Assembly: GCA_003347645.1 (NCBI GenBank)
Contig: QDFX01000003.1
Span: 62,001-126,000 of the forward strand
Length of the DNA stretch: 64,000 nt
Source of the DNA: Rhizobiaceae bacterium CPCC 101076
GTDB lineage: Bacteria > Pseudomonadota > Alphaproteobacteria > Rhizobiales > Methylopilaceae
Reading direction: 5' to 3'
The notes beneath the pieces are model-generated. The model made no database searches. It saw nothing but the letters and a program-made list of their open reading frames with translations, and was not told the origin of the DNA. This document shows positions 29,099 to 37,900 of this stretch, piece after piece (the stretch's first letter is position 1; each line of letters opens with the position of its first letter). The position numbers and the translations under genes are program-made.

Positions 29099-30034
29099 TC
29101 AGTGGATTTCGGCTGTGTAGGTGTCGAGCGCGGGAACCGATTTGATCAGCCCGCGATCCTTCATGAACTTGCCGAAGGCGTCGTAGCGGGCGCGATCGAG
29201 CGTGGCCGGCGATTTGGCGAAGCGGCGGAGGGTGTCCACCCAGGCAGCGCGGTTCAGGGCGTCGTCAAGCTTCGGATAGGCCTTCAGGAAGAGCTTCCAG
29301 CTGTCGTCCGGATGATTGATCAGGAAGATCGTCGCTTCCTGCACCGCGTGCATGAACTTCTTCATGCGCGGATCGCCGACGGCATCGGAATGCACGACGT
29401 AGATCAGCTCATCATAGAGCGGCACGCCGTTCTCTTCCGGGTAGAAGGCGAGGCCCTTGCCGCCTGCGATGCGCATCTGCGTCAGCTCGAAATTGCGAAA
29501 GGCCCCGACGACGCCGTCGACCTGATCGGCGAGAACGGCAGGCGTCAGCGAGAAGTTGACGTTGACCATCTCGACGTCCTTTGCCGAGAGGCCGTTGTTC
29601 TCCAGCATGACGCCGAGAAGCGCGTCCTCGAAGCCCGAGATCGAATAGCCGATCTTTTTGCCTTTGAGATCCTTGATCGACTTGATCGGGCCGTCTTCCT
29701 TGACCATCAGGCAGTTCAGAGGGGTGTCGACGAGTGCTCCGATGCGCTTCAGCGGCAAGCCTTCCTCGATCTGGAGATAGAGGTTCGGCTGGTAAGTGAC
29801 CGCGATGTCGCCTTGCCTGGCGGCGACGAGCTTCGGCGGCGCGTTCGGATCAGCTGGTTCGATCAGCTCGACCTCGAGGCCATGCTTGGCGAAGAAGCCG
29901 CCTTCCTTCGCAACGACCAGCGGCGCGTGGTCTGGATTGGCGAACCAGTCGAGCAGGATAGTCAGCTTGTCCTGCGCGGCGGCGGGCGTCAGCGACAGGC
30001 CGAGAGCGACCAGGGCGGCGGCGAAACGCAACAT
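29099..30034 (-). CDS. ABC transporter substrate-binding protein, NMT1/ThiY-like
   Basis: This is a 311-residue periplasmic binding protein of the NMT1/THI5-like family. The signal peptide is about residues 1-21 (ends PAAAQ). The N-terminal LDWFANPDHAPLVVAKEGG resembles ThiY-type pyrimidine (HMP or formyl-aminopyrimidine) receptors, and KGKKIGYSISG is a typical hinge segment. It lies 19 bases after the permease gene and 9 bases before the hydrolase gene. The ligand is inferred from family similarity only; sulfonates or nitriles cannot be excluded. No thiamine riboswitch was found upstream. Confidence 0.82.
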   Translation of the reverse strand: MLRFAAALVALGLSLTPAAAQDKLTILLDWFANPDHAPLVVAKEGGFFAKHGLEVELIEPADPNAPPKLVAARQGDIAVTYQPNLYLQIEEGLPLKRIGALVDTPLNCLMVKEDGPIKSIKDLKGKKIGYSISGFEDALLGVMLENNGLSAKDVEMVNVNFSLTPAVLADQVDGVVGAFRNFELTQMRIAGGKGLAFYPEENGVPLYDELIYVVHSDAVGDPRMKKFMHAVQEATIFLINHPDDSWKLFLKAYPKLDDALNRAAWVDTLRRFAKSPATLDRARYDAFGKFMKDRGLIKSVPALDTYTAEIH

Positions 30035-30053
30035 CGAGTACTCCGCGAAGCCG

Positions 30054-30818
30054 TCAGGACGGACGGCGTTGTTCGGACCAGGGGATCAGCCGCGCCAGGA
30101 GGGCATCGACCGCGAACCAGAGAAACGCCGCGACCAGGCCGAGGATGAGCAGGGCTGCGAACATCACGTCGATCTGGGCGCGGGCATTGGCGTAGAGCAT
30201 CACATAACCAAGACCGGCGGATGCGCCAACCCATTCTCCCACAACGGCTCCTATCGGCGCGGCGGCCGCCGCGACGCGCAGGCCGGAGGCCAAAGCGGGC
30301 AGGGCGGCGGGCACGCGAATGAGTCGCAACGTGGTTAGGCGCGATGCGCCGTTGAGGCGGGCGAGATCGAGCAGGCCTTGATCGGTGCGGCGAAGGCCGT
30401 CCTGAAAGGCCGAGGTGATCGGGAAGAAGATGATGATCGTCGTCATCACGATCTTCGAGGCGAGCCCGAAACCGAACCACACGACGAGGAGCGGCGCGAT
30501 CGCGAAGACCGGCAGCGCCTGCGAGAAGATCAAAAGCGGCAACACCCAGCGGCGGGCGAAGCCGGATGTGGCGACCAGCAAGGCCATTCCGACGCCGATG
30601 AACGTGCCGACGATCAGGCCGAGGACGATTTCGGCAAGAGTGACCGAGGCTTGCCCGAGGAGGTAACGCCAGTCAGAGATCAACGTGGCGAAGACGCGTT
30701 CCGGTCCGGGCAGGATGAACGGTGGGGGCGCGAACAGTCGCACGGCCGCATACCAGATGGCGATCAGAACGATCGCCGTGATCAGGCCACGCAAAGCTGC
30801 TGCAGGGTTGAAATTCAT
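30054..30818 (-). CDS. ABC transporter permease, SsuC/ThiX-like
   Basis: This is a 254-residue inner-membrane permease of the SsuC/TauC/ThiX type with about six membrane spans. The EAA loop is around residue 165 (LDLARLNGASRLTTLRLI). The typical AAAAPIGAVVGEWVGAS follows. I use the ATG at 30818 (MNFNPAAALRG); the frame upstream overlaps the terminator and the preceding gene. The ribosome-binding site is poor. It heads a permease-binding protein-hydrolase operon; no ATPase gene is present in the operon or nearby, so the pump must borrow one. Confidence 0.85.
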   Translation of the reverse strand: MNFNPAAALRGLITAIVLIAIWYAAVRLFAPPPFILPGPERVFATLISDWRYLLGQASVTLAEIVLGLIVGTFIGVGMALLVATSGFARRWVLPLLIFSQALPVFAIAPLLVVWFGFGLASKIVMTTIIIFFPITSAFQDGLRRTDQGLLDLARLNGASRLTTLRLIRVPAALPALASGLRVAAAAAPIGAVVGEWVGASAGLGYVMLYANARAQIDVMFAALLILGLVAAFLWFAVDALLARLIPWSEQRRPS

Positions 30819-30824
30819 TCGCAC

Positions 30825-30857
30825 AAAGAAAAGCGCCCGGTCAGGATGACCGAGCGC
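30825..30857 (-). terminator. rho-independent terminator between the small membrane protein and the ABC permease
   Basis: On the minus strand an 11-bp stem with one G-U pair (30857-30847 with 30843-30833, 3-base loop) is followed by TTTTCTTT. It ends 6 bases before the permease start codon. It can end the small gene upstream, or act as an attenuator of the ABC operon. Confidence 0.75.
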
Positions 30858-30898
30858 CTCGTGTACGGTGCGGCTCGTCAGCCCACAAGCGGGATCAA

Positions 30899-31111
30899 TC
30901 AACGCGGCGTGGGAGTAGCTGGCTCGTTGTGGTTTGGCCTCATGGGACCGTTAGGATCCGTGGTCGTCGCCGCACGGCCTTCCTGCATCGGTTCGCGCGT
31001 GGAGAGGCCGGCGCTGTTCGGGCCGGATCCGCCGTCCCAAGTCGCAAGCAACGCGCCCATGGCCAGGGCGATCGCGATCGCGGCGATGCCGGCGATCAAT
31101 CCATGTCTCAT
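30899..31111 (-). CDS. small membrane-anchored protein of unknown function
   Basis: This is a 70-residue product. Residues 4-25 (LIAGIAAIAIALAMGALLAT) form one membrane span. The rest is a hydrophilic tail rich in Gly, Pro, Asn and Arg, probably periplasmic. A GGAG site lies upstream of the ATG, and a terminator follows 40 bases after the stop, which supports a real single-gene unit. I do not recognise a family. Similar short single-span proteins occur in many Rhizobiales genomes. Confidence 0.6.
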   Translation of the reverse strand: MRHGLIAGIAAIAIALAMGALLATWDGGSGPNSAGLSTREPMQEGRAATTTDPNGPMRPNHNEPATPTPR

Positions 31112-31460
31112 TGCCTCATTCTCCGTAAGTACCCGCGTCGCGGGACTTCATTTCTCAGAAACTAAATGCCGCTTCACAGCATGCAGTTCCGAGGTTTCGC
31201 GGCCTTGAGGCCGTACCGCTGGAGTCAGGATTTCAGTATCGGGGCGGCGACTACATTCGACAAAAATAATCCTTAGAACGAACACCAGAATATCAGGCAT
31301 TCAGAAGCGGACGGGCAGCATCAAAGGAAGCCGCCTTCTATGCACGATCAATCCGGTTTTATGATTATTTGCGCCGATCCAGACTTAACTATATAGTCAA
31401 CTCAAAGTTGCGGCGGCATATTTCGACTGTAAGGTCGCATGGTCTTACGGGGAGGCGTCT
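31112..31460. other. gene-free intergenic region with a palindrome
   Basis: These 349 bases lack a convincing gene and look more AT-rich than the surroundings. The main structure is the perfect palindrome ACTATATAGT at 31388-31397, flanked by TT and AA two bases out. It lies 64 bases before the next start codon and could be an operator or contain a -10 element. A GGGGAGG ribosome-binding site lies at 31450-31456. Confidence 0.5.
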
Positions 31461-32003
31461 ATGTCTGTTGTACGAATTGATGGTCCTCAGATCGACGATG
31501 AAGCGCTGTTTCGCGATATCCAGGGGTCGGTCAACCACGAGGCGGAAGACCGGCCGAGCCTGGAAGCGTTGCTCAAACTGACTGCGCAAACTGTCGAACC
31601 AACAATGCCTACATCGGGGGGCGGACCGAGCCCGATCGATGGCATCGAGCGGGGCGCGCGCGATTTGCGCCTTGCAACCAAGATGTTGGAGCAAACGTCA
31701 GAGGTCCTCGTCTCCGCCGAACACGGTCTGGAGAATGCCTATCAGGCGCTCCGGGACGCGCAGATCGAGGTCGATTTCGCAAGCCACGCGCTGGCGAATA
31801 CGCTCGTCGCGCGCCTTGGAGCCGACGATCTGAACGCTGCCTTCGTGGAAAGTACGGCCGCGCTGAGCAGGCTCCAGCAGGCCGTCGACGATCTGAAGTT
31901 TAGCCAGGCCTGGTGCCAGTCGGCGTACGCATCATACGCGAAGAGCGTCACCTCCGAATCGACGCTTCGCGATGCGCTTCGAAAGGTCGGAGTGGCAAAT
32001 TGA
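31461..32003 (+). CDS. hypothetical helical protein
   Basis: This is a 180-residue soluble product I do not recognise. The first 70 residues look disordered (Pro, Gly and Ser rich: TSGGGPSPIDG). Residues about 75-175 are predicted helical with heptad-like spacing of Leu/Ala (LATKMLEQTSEVLVSAEHGL, ALSRLQQAVDDLKF), suggesting a coiled coil or helical bundle. There is no signal peptide or membrane span. The start ATG follows a strong GGGGAGG site. It is 60 bases before a secreted small protein on the same strand. Confidence 0.65.
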   Translation: MSVVRIDGPQIDDEALFRDIQGSVNHEAEDRPSLEALLKLTAQTVEPTMPTSGGGPSPIDGIERGARDLRLATKMLEQTSEVLVSAEHGLENAYQALRDAQIEVDFASHALANTLVARLGADDLNAAFVESTAALSRLQQAVDDLKFSQAWCQSAYASYAKSVTSESTLRDALRKVGVAN

Positions 32004-32063
32004 GATCGAGTTGAAATTCGTTGCGCGACGGCTGGCGCCACGGCTCCTGGTTGGGAGGTTCAA

Positions 32064-32486
32064 ATGTCGACAATCGTGAAACTGGCGCTCGCCTGCGCAG
32101 TCCAGTGCTTCGGCGGCAATGCGCTCGCGCAGACCACATTCAATCATCTCGATTGCTGGTTCGACGAAAGCGCGAGCCAGATGCGCTGCCCTGGCTCGCT
32201 CCCCATACAGAGCGGACGTGACGCACGTGTCGAACAGACTTTCGACATCGTCAGGGGCGAGCCGGCCTTATCGAACGGGCAAGACATGTCCGTTCAAGAA
32301 GCCAAGCCCGCTCCGGAAGCCAAATCCTCTACGGAAGCCAAGCCGGAACCCACGCGGTCAAATGAACGCGTGCGCCGGACGTCGACGCGCATGGCGCAAG
32401 CTCCGAGATGTACGCGGTACAGGACCTATAACGCAGCGACGGGTAGTTACCGAGGATATGACGGGGTGACCCGCGCCTGTCGCTGA
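32064..32486 (+). CDS. small secreted protein with BA14K-like C-terminus
   Basis: The product is 140 residues. It has a signal peptide about 1-23 (ALACAVQCFGGNALAQ), a middle region with EAKP repeats (residues about 79-96) and a C-terminal RCTRYRTYNAATGSYRGYDG plus a final Cys-Arg. That ending resembles the tyrosine-rich motif at the end of BA14K-type and other small secreted Rhizobiales proteins. Two Cys pairs (Cys31 and Cys41; two at the C-terminus) could form disulfides. A GGGAGG site precedes the ATG. Function unknown, probably periplasmic or surface. It is convergent with the GT2-GH17 gene. Confidence 0.65.
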   Translation: MSTIVKLALACAVQCFGGNALAQTTFNHLDCWFDESASQMRCPGSLPIQSGRDARVEQTFDIVRGEPALSNGQDMSVQEAKPAPEAKSSTEAKPEPTRSNERVRRTSTRMAQAPRCTRYRTYNAATGSYRGYDGVTRACR

Positions 32487-32501
32487 CAGGCGCGGTCGAT
32501 C

Positions 32502-35174
32502 TCAGACCGTCGCGACGTCGTCGCGCGAACTCGCCAGAGCCGATGCCGGCTCCGCCACGACAGGAGCAGCCGCGTCGCGCGCGCGACGCCGGACGAAACC
32601 TCCGAGACCAGCGAGACGGGCCGTCTTCGCCGCGATGAACGCCGGATCGTTGAGCTTCGAACCCTCGACCCATGCAAGCCCGGCGGCCGCGAGGAAGGGC
32701 AGGGACTGAACCAGGAGAACGAGCGCGAAGATGTTCGTCTCGCGGACGTTCACGAAGTTCGTGCCCCAAACCAACGCTGCGCCAAGGACCAGAGCACTGC
32801 CCAGTCCGAGTTCCCAACGCGCCGGGAACTTGCGCGCCTTCACTCCCTTGCCGCCCTTGGCCGTGACGATGAACGGCATGTGCTGCTTCACCACCCATTC
32901 CGCGACGCCGCGGGCGACGGTGAACTGCAGCGCCATGGCGGCGATCGACGCGCCGATCGTTGACAAGAAGGGATGGCGTACCCGCAGCTGATAGAGCGAG
33001 AAGAAGTGGATCAGATAGATCGCGAAGCCAAACAGGATCGGGATCGTCAGCACCGCTTCCGGAATGGCGACGCCGCCAAACGCGATGACCGGAACCCAGA
33101 TCAGGTTCATGATGGCGATGGCGACGCCAATAGCCTCCGCACCCATCCAGTTCAGCCAGCCGATGAGATAGGTCCGGCGCTGCTCGGCGCTGAGGCGCGA
33201 GGCGCCCGGCTTGAACAGCCTGAGATGCTTCACCGCGATCTGCATGCCGCCGAAGGTCCAGCGGTGGCGCTGTTTGCGGAACGCCTCGAAATTGTCCGGC
33301 AGCAGGCCCCAGCCGTAGCGCTTGCGGGTGTAGTGCGCCGACCAGCCCTTTTCGAGGATGGTGAGGCCGAGATCGGAATCCTCGCAGATCGTGTCGGACG
33401 ACCAGCCGCCGGCATCGTCCATCGCCGCGCGGCGGAGCAGGCACATCGTGCCGTGGACGATGATCGCGTTCTGCTCGTTGCGTTCGACCATGCCGATGTC
33501 GAAGAAACCGGCATATTCGGTGTTCATCAGGCGGGCGAGAACGGTCCGCTCGCCGTCGCGGTGATCCTGCGGAGCCTGGACGATGCCGACGGCCGGATCA
33601 GCGAAGGCCGGAACGAGGTCCTTCAGCCAATCCGGCGAGACCACGTAGTCGGCATCGATGATGCCGATGATGGTCGCTTCCGGAGCAGTGTGCTCCAGGG
33701 CGAGGCGCAGGGCGCCGGCCTTGAAGCCCTCAAGCTTCATGGCGTTGACGAACTTGAAGCGATCGCCGAGCAGGCGGCAATGCTCCTCGATCGGCTGCCA
33801 GAACTCGGGATCGGGCGTGTTATTGATGACGACCACGCACTCGAAGTCCGGATATTCGAGCGCGGCGACGCTATCGAGCGTCTTGATCAGCATGTCCGGC
33901 TGTTCGCGATAGGCCGGGATGTGGATCGATACCTTCGGCGTCTGCGCCACGGCCGGATCCTGGCCGTCCAGCGTGCGCCGACCCTTGCGGCCGAAGGCGA
34001 TAGCCGAGATTTCCTCGATGCGGCTGAGGATCACAACCGCGAGCGGGGCGAGCAGGAGCGAGCCGATCACCATTGCGATCTGGGCGCCGAAGACGAAATA
34101 GTGCGTCAGCCAGTGGTCGATCAGGATCGCCGCCCAGGCACCGACGAGGTTCGCCGCGCCGGCGAGGAGCACGCATTGCGCGAAAGTCGGCCGCCGCGTG
34201 CCGATGATCGGCAGTGAGAGCAGGAAGCCGATCAGCAGCGCGACGATCATGCTCTGCGTGAAGGTCTTGTCCTCGATCTCGCCGGAAAGCGGGAATTTCA
34301 GCTGGCGGTCGGCGTCGAGCACGCCCCAATAGGGACCGACGCTGCCTTCGAGCACGCCTTTCCACGGCTGATCGAGGGCCTCGACGATGTTGTAGTCGAT
34401 GCCGCGCGCACGGGCGCGATTGGTGAATTCGCGGATGAGTTCGGCCTGCAGCAGTTTGCCGGTCGTCGAATTGTTGCGGTTGAAGCCCGCGGACGGCCAG
34501 CCGAACTCGGCGATCACGATGTGCTTGCCCGGGAACGCCTTGCGAAGGCGCTCGTAGATGTCGAGCGTCAGGTCGACGGCCTTATCGGCCGGCACGCTTT
34601 CCCAATAGGGCAGGATATGGACGGCGATGAAGTCGACTGCCGAAGCGAGCTGCGGATATTCGAGCCAGACGTTCCAGATTTCACCAGTGGTGACCGGAAG
34701 CGAGGTCCGCTGCTTCACCTTGTTGATGAGCGCGACCATCTCGTCGACGGTCTTTTCGCCGCGGAGCACCACTTCGTTGCCGACCACCAGCGCCTTGACG
34801 TTGGGGTTGCGGTCGGCGACCACCAGCGCGCTGTCGATCTCGCGGGTGTTCCGGACCTCGTCCTTGTCGATCCAGATGCCCTGCGTGACCTTCAGGCCCT
34901 TTTCGGCGGCGAGAGGGGCGACCACGTCGAGGCCGCGCGTCGCGGAGTAGGTACGGATCGCGTCGGTATACGGAGCAACCGCCGCGATGTCCTTGCGAAC
35001 CTGTTCGGGATTTACGTCAGCATTCTCGCCGTCCTCATCCTTGCCGTAGGGCGAGAACGAAAGGCTCGTGAACTTGTGGGGAGCGGCCGGTGCCTCCGCG
35101 ACGGGACGGCTCCAGAGCCAAAGGGCTGCGTGAAGCCCGGTGACCAACGCGAGAGCGGCGAGGACGACACGCAT
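32502..35174 (-). CDS. GH17-GT2 fusion, beta-glucan synthase (NdvB-like of Bradyrhizobium)
   Basis: This 890-residue inner-membrane protein joins a glycosidase/transglycosidase to a processive glycosyltransferase. An N-terminal anchor is at 3-22. The periplasmic GH17 domain spans about 35-300 with acid/base Glu134 (VGNEV) and nucleophile Glu223 (AEFGWPS). Two or more membrane spans (about 308-385) follow. The cytoplasmic GT2 domain spans about 410-645, with DAD at 507-509, Glu598-Asp599 (CEDSD) and QRHRW at 635-639. C-terminal spans and a tail end the protein. Architecture and size fit the synthase for cyclic beta-(1,3),(1,6)-glucan reported in Bradyrhizobium. The exact linkage is inferred. 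Confidence 0.85.
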   Translation of the reverse strand: MRVVLAALALVTGLHAALWLWSRPVAEAPAAPHKFTSLSFSPYGKDEDGENADVNPEQVRKDIAAVAPYTDAIRTYSATRGLDVVAPLAAEKGLKVTQGIWIDKDEVRNTREIDSALVVADRNPNVKALVVGNEVVLRGEKTVDEMVALINKVKQRTSLPVTTGEIWNVWLEYPQLASAVDFIAVHILPYWESVPADKAVDLTLDIYERLRKAFPGKHIVIAEFGWPSAGFNRNNSTTGKLLQAELIREFTNRARARGIDYNIVEALDQPWKGVLEGSVGPYWGVLDADRQLKFPLSGEIEDKTFTQSMIVALLIGFLLSLPIIGTRRPTFAQCVLLAGAANLVGAWAAILIDHWLTHYFVFGAQIAMVIGSLLLAPLAVVILSRIEEISAIAFGRKGRRTLDGQDPAVAQTPKVSIHIPAYREQPDMLIKTLDSVAALEYPDFECVVVINNTPDPEFWQPIEEHCRLLGDRFKFVNAMKLEGFKAGALRLALEHTAPEATIIGIIDADYVVSPDWLKDLVPAFADPAVGIVQAPQDHRDGERTVLARLMNTEYAGFFDIGMVERNEQNAIIVHGTMCLLRRAAMDDAGGWSSDTICEDSDLGLTILEKGWSAHYTRKRYGWGLLPDNFEAFRKQRHRWTFGGMQIAVKHLRLFKPGASRLSAEQRRTYLIGWLNWMGAEAIGVAIAIMNLIWVPVIAFGGVAIPEAVLTIPILFGFAIYLIHFFSLYQLRVRHPFLSTIGASIAAMALQFTVARGVAEWVVKQHMPFIVTAKGGKGVKARKFPARWELGLGSALVLGAALVWGTNFVNVRETNIFALVLLVQSLPFLAAAGLAWVEGSKLNDPAFIAAKTARLAGLGGFVRRRARDAAAPVVAEPASALASSRDDVATV

Positions 35175-35316
35175 GCGGCTTTAACTTGCCTTTCGGGAAG
35201 CCCCTACTAGGGGCGAGAGCATCATTACACCTAAAAGCTTTGGCAGGGCAGTACTGAACCGCATATGAACGGCCGAACCGTGCATCTGGATCCATCTGCG
35301 CCCAAAAGCCGCTGCT

Positions 35317-35775
35317 TTATTCTTGGGCAGGTCGCTTTTCGGGATTGGTCCAGCAGCTGTAGACTCGGGCGTTCAAGTCATTCTGGTCCGGTTTGCTCTC
35401 GCTCTCCTCGATTACGCACCGAAATGCGACAGGAAGATGAGCGGCCGGGCAGCCAAACATTTCATAGAAACGGTTCTGCTCGCGAGCCGTGTTCACATCG
35501 TCCCGCCACAGCAAGCTCATGATGCGTTGGCCGGTCCACTCGCATTCCGCGCGTCGCCAGGGTTGGGCGACGATGTCGGGCTTTTCCGCGGGCGTGGTTG
35601 CCGCGGCAGGAGCGGCGGCGGGCGCTTGCGTGGGCGAAGTGGCAGGCGTCTGGGCGGGCGCCGCCGGCGTTGCGGCGGGTTCCGCTGGCTTGGCGGATTG
35701 GGCCAGGACCGGAAGGCTGGAAGAGCACAGCGCGAGCGCGCCGGCGAAGAGATACGCAGGGAACAATGAACGCAT
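35317..35775 (-). CDS. small secreted Pro/Ala-rich protein of the glucan locus
   Basis: The product is 152 residues. The signal peptide is about 1-26 (ending SLPVLAQ). An Ala-Pro-Thr-rich linker follows (about 27-68), then a compact C-terminal domain of about 80 residues with four Cys (AECEW, FGCPAA, RCVIEE, YSCW), which may form two disulfides. I use the ATG at 35775 where the signal peptide begins. It lies between the GT2-GH17 gene and the divergent GH17 gene, the position where ndvD is described in Bradyrhizobium. That is a parallel of place only; NdvD is larger. Function unknown. Confidence 0.7.
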   Translation of the reverse strand: MRSLFPAYLFAGALALCSSSLPVLAQSAKPAEPAATPAAPAQTPATSPTQAPAAAPAAATTPAEKPDIVAQPWRRAECEWTGQRIMSLLWRDDVNTAREQNRFYEMFGCPAAHLPVAFRCVIEESESKPDQNDLNARVYSCWTNPEKRPAQE

Positions 35776-35921
35776 TTTAGGAACTGACGCCCAGCCGGAG
35801 GGAATTTGGGACAGATGCACCGACAAGTTTGTCGCTTTCGCGACAAGTCCCGACAAGCGCCACCCGCTTGAGAATTAAACTCTAAATGTTTATCGACCGG
35901 CAAATCCAAAGTGAGGCCGAC

Positions 35922-37526
35922 GTGCCATTTCGCCTGTCTTTAGCGCTTCTTGCTCTCTCGATCGCCCTCATAGCCGGCTTTTGGTGGTGGATGGGGCGTC
36001 CGATCGACATGCCGCCGTCGCCGCTTGCTGAAAACGCAAAGGTGCCATGCGTTTCCTATGCGCCGTTCAGGCGGGGACAGTCTCCGTTCACCGAAACGAT
36101 CGTCATTCCGAAAGAGCAGATCGACGACGATTTCGCGCGGTTAAGCAAGATCACAGATTGCGTCCGACTTTACGCCGTCGACCAGGGTCTGCAGGTGGTC
36201 CCGGAGCTCGCGCGCAAGCATGGGCTTCAGGTCATGCTCGGCATCTGGATCGGCCGTAAGGACATCGACAACCGCAAGCAGATTGAGACGGCCGTAGACC
36301 TGACGAACGCCTATAAAGATGTCGTCAAGCTCCTCATCATCGGCAACGAGGTGCTGCTGCGGGGTGAGCAGAGCGAAGAAAATCTCGGAAAGATTCTTCG
36401 CGAGGTCAAATCGCGGGTCTCGGTTCCGACGACCTATGCCGATGTCTGGGAGTTTTGGCTCCGCCACAAGGCGCTGGCGAACGACGTCGATATCGTGACG
36501 GTCCATATCCTTCCTTATTGGGAGGATGAGCCGGTCGCGGCGGAGCTCGCAGGCGCGCACATCGACGAAATCCGCGCCCATGTCGGCGAGGAATTCCCGG
36601 GCAAGCGTATTCTCATTGGCGAGACCGGCTGGCCGAGCGAGGGCCGTTCACGCTGGGAAAGCCGCTCCACACCTGCGGCGCAGGCGCGCGTCCTGCACGA
36701 CATCCTGGCCTTCGAGAAGAAAAGCGGCGTCGAGGTCAATCTGATCGAGGCGTTTGACCAGCCTTGGAAGCGGCTGCTCGAAGGCACAGCCGGCGGTTAT
36801 TGGGGCCTGCTCGACGCCGATAGTCGCGAACCGAAATTCCAATGGGGCGAACCGATTTCGAACCATCCCGGCTGGATATGGCAGGCGGCGATCGGATGCG
36901 CGCTGTCAATCCTGATTTTCGCGGCGGCCGGCTGGCGTCTGTCGGAAACGAGGTCCTGGCTGGCGGTGGCCGCAATCGCGACCGTCGCGGGCGGAGCGCT
37001 CGGCCTCACAGTTCATATGCAGGCGGTCGGCGCGCGTTCGACCTTCGAACTGGTGCGCTCGATCCTCTATCTGGCGGTGGCCGCCGGAGTGCCTGTCCTG
37101 GCGGCTGCGGCAATCGGCCGTGGCGTTGGGGCGGCCAGGCTGGAACAGGTCTTCGGCCCCGGCCGAGCGACAGGGTTTCAGCGTAGCCTTACTCTGGCCG
37201 TCGCCGCGACGGCGGTACTTGCGACCTATTTCGCGCTCGGCCTGGCCTTTGATGCCCGGTATCGGCAGTTCGAATACGCGACGCTGGTCGGCCCCGCCGC
37301 CAGTCTTCTATTGGTCAGCCTGCTCGCGCCGCGTGAGGCAGGTTTGAGCGAGCGGATGTTCGCGCTGATCCTGACTGCTTGTGCGGTCGCTATCGTTATC
37401 GAGGAGCGGATCGTCAATCTTGACGCGGTCGCGCTGTCGGTAGTCTTGCTTATCCTGGCTGGGGCTTTGTGGCTCGGGCGGGTCGTGCAAACACGAGCGG
37501 CAACAGCGCCAGTGCCAGCGCGCTGA
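35922..37526 (+). CDS. membrane-anchored GH17 protein (NdvC-like)
   Basis: The product is 534 residues from the GTG at 35922, chosen because GTGAGG at 35911-35916 precedes it and the membrane anchor starts at once; an ATG at 35886 would add 12 residues. The anchor is about 5-25. The GH17 domain is about 40-310 with acid/base Glu143 (IIGNEV) and nucleophile Glu234 (GETGWPS). A C-terminal block of about six or seven membrane spans follows (about 315-525). Size and fold match NdvC of Bradyrhizobium, a membrane transglycosylase thought to make beta-1,6 branches. It is divergent from the synthase gene. Confidence 0.82.
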   Translation: MPFRLSLALLALSIALIAGFWWWMGRPIDMPPSPLAENAKVPCVSYAPFRRGQSPFTETIVIPKEQIDDDFARLSKITDCVRLYAVDQGLQVVPELARKHGLQVMLGIWIGRKDIDNRKQIETAVDLTNAYKDVVKLLIIGNEVLLRGEQSEENLGKILREVKSRVSVPTTYADVWEFWLRHKALANDVDIVTVHILPYWEDEPVAAELAGAHIDEIRAHVGEEFPGKRILIGETGWPSEGRSRWESRSTPAAQARVLHDILAFEKKSGVEVNLIEAFDQPWKRLLEGTAGGYWGLLDADSREPKFQWGEPISNHPGWIWQAAIGCALSILIFAAAGWRLSETRSWLAVAAIATVAGGALGLTVHMQAVGARSTFELVRSILYLAVAAGVPVLAAAAIGRGVGAARLEQVFGPGRATGFQRSLTLAVAATAVLATYFALGLAFDARYRQFEYATLVGPAASLLLVSLLAPREAGLSERMFALILTACAVAIVIEERIVNLDAVALSVVLLILAGALWLGRVVQTRAATAPVPAR

Positions 37527-37848
37527 GCTGGGTGTTCTGGACGACGACGCCGTAAAGGCCGAAGGCAAGTGCGATAGCGAAGCCGAGCACGGACGGACGC
37601 GCGAGCGTGATGGCGGCTGCCGCGACAGCGATGCTGCCAAGCACGAGATATTCGAACAGGAAGATGACGCCACCACGATAGAAGCAGGTGAGTGTCTTCG
37701 CGCCCGCCTGACATGCGAGGCCGACTGCCGACGGCTCAATGATCCAGTAGCGGGTGTAGAGCGCCAGTGAGAGCGATAGCGCGCCGACGACGACGAGGAT
37801 CAGTGCCGAGGACTTGCTCGGCCGCCAGGCAGTGGTTGAACGGATCAT
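37450..37848 (-). CDS. small multi-span membrane protein of the glucan locus
   Basis: This is a 132-residue product with about four membrane spans (around 15-35, 58-78, 82-98 and 102-118) and two Cys in the loop after the first span (GLACQAG, LTCFYRG). I use the ATG at 37848 (MIRSTTAWRPS). Its 3' end overlaps the convergent GH17 gene by 77 bases. The hydrophobic pattern is regular and keeps to one frame, which supports a real gene. I do not recognise the family; position suggests a role with the glucan enzymes. Confidence 0.65.
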   Translation of the reverse strand: MIRSTTAWRPSKSSALILVVVGALSLSLALYTRYWIIEPSAVGLACQAGAKTLTCFYRGGVIFLFEYLVLGSIAVAAAAITLARPSVLGFAIALAFGLYGVVVQNTQLSALALALLPLVFARPARATKPQPG

Positions 37849-37900
37849 TGGTCCCGCACTCGAAGAGGGCCAGAGCCATAGCGGGCCGAACTGAAAAATC

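Noticed and set aside
30819-31260. Possible thiamine pyrophosphate riboswitch before the ThiX/ThiY-like operon
   Set aside because: Read on the minus strand, the region has a partial resemblance near 31210-31235 but lacks the conserved CTGAGA and GAACCTGATC-type segments in proper order. Only the terminator is supported.
32973-34217. Open frame of about 410 codons opposite the GT2-GH17 gene
   Set aside because: It is Arg/Asp/Glu-rich with no domain, while the minus strand encodes intact GT2 motifs over the same bases.
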